Positions 1-6,511 of a stretch of 16,822 nt of DNA are shown here, piece after piece. Position 1 is the first letter of the stretch, and every line of letters starts with the position of its first letter. Position numbers and translations under genes: made by a program. This stretch comes from Nitrospiria bacterium (GTDB lineage: Bacteria > Nitrospirota > CAKKRA01 > 9FT-COMBO-42-15): positions 12,050 through 28,871 of the forward strand of contig CAKKST010000392.1 in NCBI GenBank assembly GCA_919903585.1, read 5' to 3'. The notes beneath the pieces are model-generated. The model had not been told where the DNA came from and did not search any database. It worked only from the letters and a program-made list of their open reading frames with translations.

Positions 1-595
1 TTTTTACTGCTTCCTCTTGCTTTGCTTCTTTCTTAACTTCTTTTTTCTCTTCTTTCTTATCTTCCCTCTTCTTTACCTCAATCTTCTCATCATTTTTTTC
101 TATCTTTGGCAGCGCCGCAATAGTTATCTTTTCCTCTTTTTTCTCAGGGTTTTTTTGTGGAATATTAGCCGCAGGAAGGGGCTTATCTTTTAAGGCCTCA
201 TTAGGCAAGGCCTCGGCTGTCATCTGGATAGGCGCATCCTTATCTTTTATCTGCTCAGGATGAGGGTTGTAGCCTTTTATATAAAAACCGAATACTGGAA
301 ATATAAAAAGCAAAACCAATATTGCCGGTATTGCAACAGGATGCCGTGAGAATGTCCTTTTGATCCTCCTGTTGAATTTATCGGGAAGGTCCTTTAACCT
401 TCTAAATAATAATGGCTCAGGCTGCAAGGATGAGAGTAATTCAGTAACCGATATCTTCTTTCTGGCAAACTCCATCTCTGCAGAACACATAATACATTTT
501 TTGACATGCCCCTCAACATACACCCTTCTCTTCTTGTCAAGTTCGCCCTTTAGATATCTGTATATTATATCCTTTACCCTTGTACATTCATTCAT
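1..595 (-). CDS. Zinc-finger (anti-sigma-like) membrane protein, partial at left edge
   Basis: The frame is open from ATG 595 to the window edge (198 codons), so the C-terminus is missing. The N-terminus carries Cys4 and then His30-x3-Cys34-x2-Cys37, the ligand pattern of zf-HC2/ZAS anti-sigma domains. One hydrophobic segment at about residues 85-107 predicts a single membrane span with the zinc finger in the cytoplasm. From about residue 150 onward the chain is almost all Lys and Glu, a low-complexity linker that probably leads to a periplasmic domain off the window. Four overlapping ATGs lie in a CATT repeat; only the one at 595 stays open. An AGAGGA Shine-Dalgarno lies 9 bases upstream. 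It is last in the operon as seen here, 34 bases after the CAP gene. No sigma-factor gene is visible, so an anti-sigma role is inferred from the fold pattern alone. Confidence 0.8.
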   Translation of the reverse strand, partial: MNECTRVKDIIYRYLKGELDKKRRVYVEGHVKKCIMCSAEMEFARKKISVTELLSSLQPEPLLFRRLKDLPDKFNRRIKRTFSRHPVAIPAILVLLFIFPVFGFYIKGYNPHPEQIKDKDAPIQMTAEALPNEALKDKPLPAANIPQKNPEKKEEKITIAALPKIEKNDEKIEVKKREDKKEEKKEVKKEAKQEEAVK

Positions 596-600
596 TCATT
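585..600. repeat. Tetranucleotide repeat (CATT)x4 over a start codon
   Basis: Four perfect CATT units read on the minus strand as four ATGs spaced 4 bases apart (first bases at 599, 595, 591 and 587). Only the 595 ATG opens the zinc-finger frame; the others meet stops within a few codons to about 17 codons. Change in unit number would move the start relative to the ribosome-binding site. Confidence 0.85.
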
Positions 601-629
601 TATATCCTCTATTGTTTCCCCTACAATAT

Positions 630-1154
630 TTACGGCTTAACAAAGACCTGTGTAAAATAGAATGCATTGTCCTGTGCCTGTGCTATGCCTATCCCGGACA
701 GCTCATACCCTGCATTGATTATATTCTTATAGTGGCTGGAGCTCTTCAGCCAGTCTTCAAATGCCGACTCAACAGGGTCATCCATGTTCTTGTTTGAGGC
801 AATATTCTCAGCCGCCATTGTCCATTTTATCTTTGCTATTTTTAATCTGTCACCTACAGTCTGCTTATCGGGATTTGTATGGTCAAAGAATTTCCTTTTT
901 ATCATATCCCTGCTATGCGCCCTTGCCGCCTTCTGTAGCTTTGCGTCAGATTTAAGCAGAGGCAGCCCCTTTGCACGGCGCTCAGAGTTAACCATATCAA
1001 ACAGGCGATTCTCCATTATAAATACATCCCGCCGCGGTGTTATTTTTCTTGAAGGAGATGTTTTATGCTCAGCAGAGATTGTGTCATGCAGGAAAACAGA
1101 TAATGAAATAATTAGGGCAATTAAACAATACCGCAGTATATCGGCCTTTAACAT
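630..1154 (-). CDS. Secreted CAP-domain (SCP/PR1-like) protein
   Basis: The protein has 174 residues. Residues 1-28 form an N-terminal signal (basic start, hydrophobic core about 10-22). The rest matches the bacterial YkwD-like CAP domain: His80 in the AHSRDM helix, the FFDHTNP motif with His92, AENI with Glu116, W-x4-SHY with His141, and the closing GIGIA and YFTQVF strands. The conserved His and Glu residues of the CAP cavity are therefore present. Bacterial CAP proteins act outside the cytoplasmic membrane; their biochemical activity is poorly defined. The gene follows the aldehyde dehydrogenase by 9 bases, and its likely Shine-Dalgarno (AAGGAG) lies in the last codons of that gene with a long spacing of about 15 bases, so translational coupling is likely. 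Confidence 0.88.
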   Translation of the reverse strand: MLKADILRYCLIALIISLSVFLHDTISAEHKTSPSRKITPRRDVFIMENRLFDMVNSERRAKGLPLLKSDAKLQKAARAHSRDMIKRKFFDHTNPDKQTVGDRLKIAKIKWTMAAENIASNKNMDDPVESAFEDWLKSSSHYKNIINAGYELSGIGIAQAQDNAFYFTQVFVKP

Positions 1155-1163
1155 AAATACTTT

Positions 1164-2660
1164 TTACTTCTCCTTCACAGTATCTATCTGAGCCTTCTGG
1201 AGCCTTCCTGAATAATCTATGTAGACTGCCTTCCACTCGCTGAAGATATTCAATACCTCTTTCCCTGCCTCCCTGTGTCCATTGCCTGAATTCTTCATCC
1301 CTCCAAAGGGCAGATGCATCTCAGCGCCAATCGTAGGGCTGTTTATATAGGTAATCCCTGCCTGAATATCAAAGACAGCCTTAAATGCCTTATTTATGTC
1401 CCTTGTGTAAATAGACGATGAAAGACCATAGCCTGTATTATTCATTACTTCAATGGCCTCATCAAAGCTGTTCACTGGTAATATAACAACTACAGGGCCA
1501 AATATCTCCTCTTGCGCAATACGCATTGATGTGTGCCCATCCATGAATATGGTTGGCATATAAAAGAATCCCTTTTTACATTCCCCTTCTTCATAGAAAT
1601 AACCGCCCGTTAAAAGTTTAGCCCCCTCTTTTTTACCGATGTCAACAAAGCCATGTATCTTCTTTAACTGCGACTCATTTATTAGAGGCCCCATGTCAGT
1701 ATTAGCAGAGAGGCCGTTCCCTATCCTGATCCTCTTTGTCCTCTCTACAAATTTCTCTGTAAACTCCTTTAAAATATCTTTATGCACAATCAGCCTGCTC
1801 GTTGCAGTGCACCTCTGGCCTGTTGTGCCAAAGGCGCCCCAGAGCGCGCCATCCACTGCCAGATCTATATTTGCATCATCCATCACAATCTGGGCATTCT
1901 TTCCGCCAAGTTCAAGCGAGCATCTCTTCAGGCTCTTGCCGCATGTCTCTGCAATCCTTCTTCCAACATCTGCAGAGCCTGTAAAGGAGATGAGGTTCAC
2001 CTTTGGATGCTCAACCAGCGGCATCCCTGCCTCTTCTCCTGTCCCATGGACAAGATTAACTACACCCTTTGGCATCCCTGCCTCCTCTAAGACAGAAACA
2101 AGCTCCATTGAAGACGCAGGCGCATCAGAGGCAGGTTTTAACACAACAGTATTGCCGCATATAAGGGCAGGAAAAATCTTCCATGAGGGTATTGCAACCG
2201 GGAAGTTCCATGGGCAGATCAGGCCGACAACACCAACAGGCATCCTCACAGACATGCAGAATTTATTTTTTAGCTCTGATGTTGTTGTATCGCCAAAGAG
2301 CCTCCTCCCCTCACCTGCCATATAAAAGGCTGTATCTATTGCCTCCTGTACATCGCCCTTTGTCTCATCAAGTATCTTCCCCATCTCCTTTGTTGCAGTC
2401 TTTGCAATTGTCTCTTTTTTCTTTCTGAGAAGCTTCTCTGCGTTGTATATTATCTCTGCCCTTGCCGGCGGAGGCGTTCTCCTCCACTTATCAAAAGCGG
2501 CAGAGGCTGCCTCCACAGCCATATTAATATCCTCTCTGCCTGATTTAGGAAAGATGCCGACTATTTCGTTTTTATTTGCTGGATTGATATCATTAAAGGC
2601 TGCGCCTGTCTTGGATGAAATCCATTCACCATTTATGAAATTTTTATAAACCTCTGGCAT
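1164..2660 (-). CDS. NAD(P)-dependent aldehyde dehydrogenase
   Basis: A full-length ALDH-superfamily protein of 498 residues that oxidises an aldehyde to its acid in the cytoplasm. All key sites are present: the PWNFP motif with oxyanion Asn152, cofactor-binding Lys175 in VLKPA, the FTGS turn at 226-229, general base Glu250 in LELGGKN, and nucleophile Cys284 in GQRCTATSR. The region around Cys284 resembles the ALDH7-like and semialdehyde dehydrogenase groups, but sequence alone does not fix the substrate. ATG 2660 has an AGAGGG Shine-Dalgarno 4 bases upstream and starts 9 bases after the tatA stop, so the two are probably co-transcribed. A semialdehyde substrate from amino-acid breakdown would fit a genome that carries IorAB, but that is inference. 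Confidence 0.95.
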   Translation of the reverse strand: MPEVYKNFINGEWISSKTGAAFNDINPANKNEIVGIFPKSGREDINMAVEAASAAFDKWRRTPPPARAEIIYNAEKLLRKKKETIAKTATKEMGKILDETKGDVQEAIDTAFYMAGEGRRLFGDTTTSELKNKFCMSVRMPVGVVGLICPWNFPVAIPSWKIFPALICGNTVVLKPASDAPASSMELVSVLEEAGMPKGVVNLVHGTGEEAGMPLVEHPKVNLISFTGSADVGRRIAETCGKSLKRCSLELGGKNAQIVMDDANIDLAVDGALWGAFGTTGQRCTATSRLIVHKDILKEFTEKFVERTKRIRIGNGLSANTDMGPLINESQLKKIHGFVDIGKKEGAKLLTGGYFYEEGECKKGFFYMPTIFMDGHTSMRIAQEEIFGPVVVILPVNSFDEAIEVMNNTGYGLSSSIYTRDINKAFKAVFDIQAGITYINSPTIGAEMHLPFGGMKNSGNGHREAGKEVLNIFSEWKAVYIDYSGRLQKAQIDTVKEK

Positions 2661-2669
2661 AGAGCCCTC

Positions 2670-2855
2670 TTACTTTTTTTCTTTATCTTCTTCTTTCTTA
2701 GGTGTTACATCAATCTCTGTATCGGACATGCCCTTTTTAAAGCCCTTAATTGCCTTGCCGAGGTTGGCGCCGATCTCAGGAAGTTTTCCCACACCAAAAA
2801 TTAGAAGTACAATAACAAGTATTATTAAAAGCTCTGACATCCCAAGTCCAAACAT
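2670..2855 (-). CDS. tatA: Twin-arginine translocase subunit TatA/E
   Basis: A 61-residue protein with the standard TatA layout: short N-terminus, one membrane helix (about residues 7-22, SELLIILVIVLLIFG), the hinge GKLPE, an amphipathic helix (about 27-43) and an acidic/basic cytoplasmic tail. TatA oligomers form the pore for folded proteins recruited by TatBC. Its length is in the TatA/E range and shorter than TatB. No tatC or tatB lies in the window. A strong AAGGAGG sits in the last codons of the upstream unknown gene, whose stop is one base before the tatA ATG, so translation is probably coupled. Whether it is TatA or the paralogue TatE cannot be told from sequence. Confidence 0.93.
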   Translation of the reverse strand: MFGLGMSELLIILVIVLLIFGVGKLPEIGANLGKAIKGFKKGMSDTEIDVTPKKEEDKEKK

Positions 2856-2856
2856 C

Positions 2857-3567
2857 TTAAAAGCCTCCTTTAAAATTTCTTGTATTTATCATTTCCCTCA
2901 CCTTAAAACTATTCGCCCTCTTTCCATATATCCCGCTTCCAAGCTGAGTTGCTACCCTCTTTCCGAGTATTGGGACAGATTCATTTACAAGAACCTCGCA
3001 ATTCTCCCACATCCCTGAAAATATTTTCAGCTTAAACGGGTATTTGTTAAATGGACTATCTTCAGGTATCTCAATATCAGAGGTAGAAAAGGAAAAATTG
3101 GATGTGCAATTCAGCCTGTAAAAGACAAGGCCGCTGCCTTTTACCATTAAAAAGGGATAATTGATCTTAAGGGGTATCTTCATTAATTTTGGCTTTAAAT
3201 CAAGACTGATTATCTGCCTGCCGTCTGAGGCTGCCTCAAAGTGAAAGGAGTTATTCCTTCTCTTAATAAGTGGAATACAGTCATTACTGTCCTGCAGCGG
3301 CCAGAGGTTCTTTGATGCAGTTAAGGGATTGTAAAAAAATCCCCTCTTCTTCTCATACTGTGTATATGCCGGCAGACATGCAAATTCAGTGACCCTTTCT
3401 GATTCTTTTAAATTGCATGAGATATAAAAACCGCCTGCAGTGTAGCCCGGCAGGATATTAACTACCTTAAGCGGAGGCGGGATATACTCTACAGCCTTTA
3501 TTGAAGGGATTAGATAAAGTATTATGAAAGAAAGACTCCTGCTATCTGTCTGCCCCCTATCCTTCAT
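2857..3567 (-). CDS. Unrecognised protein with N-terminal hydrophobic segment, first gene of the tatA operon
   Basis: A 236-residue protein that I do not recognise. A moderately hydrophobic stretch at about residues 11-26 follows a polar start with two arginines and a lysine; it could be a signal peptide or anchor, though no clear cleavage site is seen. There is no twin-arginine motif despite the tatA neighbour. The rest alternates short hydrophobic and polar segments, suggesting a beta-rich fold. Five cysteines (51, 64, 97, 154, 190) are scattered without a metal-binding pattern. There is no Shine-Dalgarno at normal distance from ATG 3567, but a fully consensus promoter places transcription start at or beside this ATG. 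The stop is one base from tatA. The promoter and coupled downstream gene support a real gene; function is unknown. Confidence 0.68.
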   Translation of the reverse strand: MKDRGQTDSRSLSFIILYLIPSIKAVEYIPPPLKVVNILPGYTAGGFYISCNLKESERVTEFACLPAYTQYEKKRGFFYNPLTASKNLWPLQDSNDCIPLIKRRNNSFHFEAASDGRQIISLDLKPKLMKIPLKINYPFLMVKGSGLVFYRLNCTSNFSFSTSDIEIPEDSPFNKYPFKLKIFSGMWENCEVLVNESVPILGKRVATQLGSGIYGKRANSFKVREMINTRNFKGGF

Positions 3568-3573
3568 AACATA

Positions 3574-3603
3574 ATTATATACCTTTTAAAAAATTACTGT
3601 CAA
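3574..3603 (-). promoter_or_regulatory. Consensus sigma-70-type promoter, leaderless configuration
   Basis: On the minus strand TTGACA (3598-3603) and TATAAT (3574-3579) are separated by 18 bases; both hexamers match consensus fully. Six bases lie between the -10 box and ATG 3567, so the predicted +1 falls on or next to the start codon, which fits a leaderless mRNA for the 2857-3567 gene and the operon behind it. Confidence 0.75.
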
Positions 3604-3610
3604 TAAATCT

Positions 3611-3759
3611 TTAGCAGGCTGTTGAAAAAGTCATCAACAGCCTTGATTACACAGATTAGAAAAAATGATTACACAGATATTTCAAGGAGTTTTAATCTGT
3701 GTAATCTGATCTTTTATCTGTGTAATCAGAGATTGTTGGGTTTTTCAACAAGCTCTTAG
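3611..3759. repeat. MITE-like nested palindromic element
   Basis: The ends carry imperfect terminal inverted repeats (12 of 15 match), including TGTTGAAAAA (3620-3629) and TTTTTCAACA (3741-3750), with TTAG on each side (3611-3614, 3756-3759) as a possible target duplication. Inside are two direct copies of TGATTACACAGAT (3644-3656, 3666-3678) and two inverted copies (about 3694-3706 and 3716-3728). A separate hairpin, GGCTGTTGA with TCAACAGCC, spans 3617-3642. The element sits between dnaB and the promoter of the next operon and encodes nothing visible. A degenerate relative lies at 11330-11445. Confidence 0.72.
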
Positions 3760-3765
3760 ATTATC

Positions 3766-5130
3766 TTATCTCTTTTCAAGATTCTCAAATCTGGTATACT
3801 TGTCAATATATGCGAGTTTTACTGTGCCGGTAGGGCCATTCCTCTGTTTTCCTATTATTGCCTCTGCCATGCCGCGCCTGCCGCAGGTGCACTGGGCTTC
3901 CCTCTCACATGAGCACGGCCTGTATGCCTCATCCCTGTAAATAAATACTATCAGGTCTGCATCCTGCTCTATTGCGCCTGATTCCCTGAGATCAGCAAGC
4001 TGTGGCTTTTTCTCTGAACGCGATTCAACTGCCCTGTTAAGCTGGGATATGGCAATTACAGGGATGCTTAGCTCCTTTGCAAGCGCCTTTAATGAACGCG
4101 ATATCTCTGATATCTCCTGCTCCCTCGTATCTGCCCTTCCCCTGCCCTTCATCAGCTGCATGTAATCAACAATAATAAGGCCAAGCCCATGTTCTGCCTT
4201 TAACCTCCTTGCCTTTGCCCTCATCTCAATTACTGACAAGGCAGAGGAATCATCAATAAATATTGGCGCCTCTGAAAGCCTGCCTGCAGCAGTTGTAAGT
4301 TTTGGCCAGTCTGTTTTGCCAAGATACCCTGAGCGAAGTTTATGGGCATCAACCCTTGCCTCTGAGCAGAGCATCCTGAGTACAAGCTGTTCCTTTGTCA
4401 TCTCAAGGCTGAAGATGGCAGCAGGCGTCTGTTTTTCAATCCCTACATACTGGGTAACACACATGGCAAAGGCAGTCTTTCCCATGCCCGGCCTTCCTGC
4501 AACTATTATCAGGTCGCCCGGCTGAAACCCTGATGTCATCACATCAAAGTCCAAAAAGCCTGTAGCAAGGCCTGTAACCATCTCCTTTTTTTCATAGAGC
4601 CTTTCAATGGTCTCAAAGCTGCTCCTTACAATGTCCTTAACATTAACAAAAGAGGGTTTGATCCTCTTTTCTGATATGGCAAAGATATTTTTCTCTGCAT
4701 AATCAAGGAGTTCCTCCACATCATGGCTGTTTTCATAACTCGTTGTAACAATCTCGGTAGCGGTATTTATCAGATTCCTCAGCATCGCCTTTTCATGAAC
4801 AAGTTTTGAGTGGTATTTTATATTAGCAGCAGTAGGCACAGTATTAACAAGCACTGCAAGATACGATGAGCCCCCTATTAACTCCAGCTCACCCTTCTTT
4901 TGAAGGTGATCTGTGAGTGTAATCAGGTCTATGGCATCACCCTTTTCATAGAGATCAAGCATGGCTGTATAAATCCTGCGGTGAGTGTCTTTATAGAAAT
5001 CATCCACATCCACAATCTCAATGGCCTTGTTTAAGGCGGCATTGTCCATGAGTATTGCGCCGAGCACAGACTGCTCTGCCTCTATATTCTGGGGTGGGAG
5101 CTTCTGTAAGGCAACATCAATGGTATGCAT
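3766..5130 (-). CDS. dnaB: Replicative DNA helicase DnaB
   Basis: A hexameric 5'-3' helicase that unwinds DNA at the replication fork and recruits primase. With start ATG 5130 it has 454 residues, normal for DnaB. The N-terminal domain begins with LPPQNIEAEQSVLGA; the linker helix is near 160-180; the RecA-like domain has Walker A GRPGMGKT (212-219), Walker B LIIVDYMQLM (318-327), the SQLNRAVE segment (362-369) and the KQRNGPTG loop (428-435). ATG 5130 is preferred over an in-frame ATG at 5175 because GGAGGT lies 5 bases upstream and family homology begins there; the upstream ATG falls in the loop of a palindrome. Unusual: between FIYRDEAY and the KQRNGP loop there is a CxCx5CxC cluster (Cys406, 408, 414, 416) where many DnaB proteins have a short acidic stretch. 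The MITE-like element follows the gene. Confidence 0.97.
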   Translation of the reverse strand: MHTIDVALQKLPPQNIEAEQSVLGAILMDNAALNKAIEIVDVDDFYKDTHRRIYTAMLDLYEKGDAIDLITLTDHLQKKGELELIGGSSYLAVLVNTVPTAANIKYHSKLVHEKAMLRNLINTATEIVTTSYENSHDVEELLDYAEKNIFAISEKRIKPSFVNVKDIVRSSFETIERLYEKKEMVTGLATGFLDFDVMTSGFQPGDLIIVAGRPGMGKTAFAMCVTQYVGIEKQTPAAIFSLEMTKEQLVLRMLCSEARVDAHKLRSGYLGKTDWPKLTTAAGRLSEAPIFIDDSSALSVIEMRAKARRLKAEHGLGLIIVDYMQLMKGRGRADTREQEISEISRSLKALAKELSIPVIAISQLNRAVESRSEKKPQLADLRESGAIEQDADLIVFIYRDEAYRPCSCEREAQCTCGRRGMAEAIIGKQRNGPTGTVKLAYIDKYTRFENLEKR

Positions 5131-5153
5131 AGGGTACCTCCAAAAAACAGTCG

Positions 5154-5190
5154 TATTATAAGTCCTATAGGGCATATAGGACTTATAATA
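5154..5190. repeat. Perfect 16-bp inverted repeat in the dnaB leader
   Basis: TATTATAAGTCCTATA (5154-5169) is exactly complementary to TATAGGACTTATAATA (5175-5190) across a 5-base loop. It lies between the predicted dnaB promoter and the dnaB Shine-Dalgarno, so the mRNA leader would carry a 16-bp hairpin. There is no U-tract after either arm, so it is a poor intrinsic terminator. Its form is that of a dispersed REP-like palindrome or an operator; the sequence does not decide which. Confidence 0.85.
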
Positions 5191-5199
5191 CTCCCTAGT

Positions 5200-5228
5200 A
5201 TTTTAAACCTGTAACCTGCAGCTTGCAA
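5200..5228 (-). promoter_or_regulatory. Candidate dnaB promoter
   Basis: On the minus strand TTGCAA (5223-5228) and TAAAAT (5200-5205) are 17 bases apart, matching consensus at 4 of 6 and 5 of 6 positions. It begins right after the hisZ stop and would start transcription just before the 5154-5190 palindrome. Confidence 0.45.
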
Positions 5229-6503
5229 CTAAATAAAAAGCTGGTCTATCTTAATCCTCTTCCTCTTATCGCCTGCAGTGTCTATTAACAGGGCTTCATC
5301 TCTCTTTAATTCCCTGCTGCCGAGAACAATAACCTTTGCTATCCTCCATTCCTTTGCATAGGAGACCGAGTCTTTTAAGTCCCTTTTAATTATATCCCTT
5401 GCTACATTATAGCCCTTCTCCCTCAGTGTCTTTGCAAGTTTTATGGCATTGGTCTTGTCCTTATTAAAATCAATAATAAGAAAATCCACCCCGCCGTTTT
5501 CAGGCTCAATACCCTGTGCCTCCATGGCAGCAATAAGCCTCTCCACATTAAATGCAAAACCTGTAGCCGGCGAAGGCTGGCCAAACCTGCTCAGGAGGCC
5601 GTCATATCTGCCGCCGCTTCCAATCTCATAGCCAATGCCTTTTACAAAGACCTCAAAGAGGATGCCGGAGTAATAATCAAACCCCCTCACCTCTGTCAGG
5701 TCTATTAATATGTATTCATCAAGGCCATAGAGCTTTAGTATCCTGTATACATCCATGATATTCCTGATAGCTGCCCTTGATTCCTTATTATCGCAAATAG
5801 CCTCTGCCCTGTCCAGTATCTCTTCCTTGCCAAAGAGCTCTGAGATTTTTAAAAACCTCTCCCTCTTTGCCTTATTAAAACCTGTTAAAAGACCCTCAAC
5901 CTTTAACATCTCCTTTTTGGAAAAGGCATCCCTTACCTTTCCTTCTGCCTGAGAATCAAGGCCGAATCCGTTCAGCATTCCCTTAAAGAATCCAATATGA
6001 CCCATGGCAATCTCAAAATCCCTGAGCCCTATCTTTTTCAGGGATTCTACAGCAATGGCAATCATCTCTGCATCTGCCTCAGGAAGGTCAATGCCTAATA
6101 GTTCGCCGCCAATCTGAAATATCTCACGCTGTCTGCCAGCATGCTCTTCTTCGTAGCGGAAGACATTGGCGCTATAGCAGAATCTCATTGGCCCCGGCTT
6201 TTCAGCTAATGATGTTGCTGCAATCCGTGCTATCTGCGATGTAATATCAGGCCTTAGGACAAGTATCCTGCCTGTCCCCCTGTCTATAAATTTATAGGAT
6301 TTATCAATAAGCTCCTCATCTATTCCTTCGGACAGGACATCAAGATACTCAAAGCCTGGGGTTACAATCTCCTGAAAACCCCATTTCAGGAAAACAGAAA
6401 GGAGAGATTCTTCAATCCCTCTTTTCTTTGCAGCCCTTTCAGGGAAAAAAGTCCCCACGCCCTTTGGTGTAAGGGATTTAATTGTTCCGTTTAATGTTAG
6501 CAT
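5229..6503 (-). CDS. hisZ: ATP phosphoribosyltransferase regulatory subunit HisZ
   Basis: A histidyl-tRNA-synthetase-like protein of 424 residues that would complex with short-form HisG and confer histidine feedback on the first step of histidine biosynthesis. The class II synthetase core is present: PKGVGTFFPE (13-22), LRPDITSQIARI (83-94), VFRYEEEHAGRQREIFQIG (114-132), RGFDYYSG (273-280) and GGRYDGLLSRFG (297-308). HisZ is preferred to HisS because LRPDITSQIAR and CYSANVFRYE have the HisZ form and lack the LRPEGT motif of true synthetases. It keeps a C-terminal alpha/beta domain (about 336-424) like the HisRS anticodon-binding domain, which the shortest HisZ proteins lack. A TAGGA Shine-Dalgarno precedes ATG 6503, 8 bases after serA. 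No other his gene is in view. Confidence 0.85.
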   Translation of the reverse strand: MLTLNGTIKSLTPKGVGTFFPERAAKKRGIEESLLSVFLKWGFQEIVTPGFEYLDVLSEGIDEELIDKSYKFIDRGTGRILVLRPDITSQIARIAATSLAEKPGPMRFCYSANVFRYEEEHAGRQREIFQIGGELLGIDLPEADAEMIAIAVESLKKIGLRDFEIAMGHIGFFKGMLNGFGLDSQAEGKVRDAFSKKEMLKVEGLLTGFNKAKRERFLKISELFGKEEILDRAEAICDNKESRAAIRNIMDVYRILKLYGLDEYILIDLTEVRGFDYYSGILFEVFVKGIGYEIGSGGRYDGLLSRFGQPSPATGFAFNVERLIAAMEAQGIEPENGGVDFLIIDFNKDKTNAIKLAKTLREKGYNVARDIIKRDLKDSVSYAKEWRIAKVIVLGSRELKRDEALLIDTAGDKRKRIKIDQLFI

Positions 6504-6511
6504 TTTATTTC

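Noticed and set aside
360..797. Plus-strand open frame across the zinc-finger gene and into the CAP gene
   Set aside because: It lies antisense to two supported genes, crosses their boundary, and encodes a low-complexity hydrophobic product.
1639..2325. Long open frame antisense to the aldehyde dehydrogenase
   Set aside because: It is a shadow of a clearly conserved ALDH gene; its product has no recognisable motif and no ribosome-binding site was evident.
3644..3728. Repeated GATTACACAGAT units as a CRISPR array
   Set aside because: Only four short units, two in each orientation, with uneven gaps and no regular spacers or cas genes; the structure is a palindromic element.
5131..5175. Longer dnaB reading frame starting at ATG 5175
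   Set aside because: That ATG is in the loop of the perfect palindrome, has no Shine-Dalgarno, and adds residues outside the family; ATG 5130 has GGAGGT at good spacing.
5229..6503. Histidyl-tRNA synthetase (hisS)
   Set aside because: The motif at 83-94 is LRPDITSQIARI as in HisZ, not the LRPEGT form of synthetases. The retained C-terminal domain keeps some doubt.
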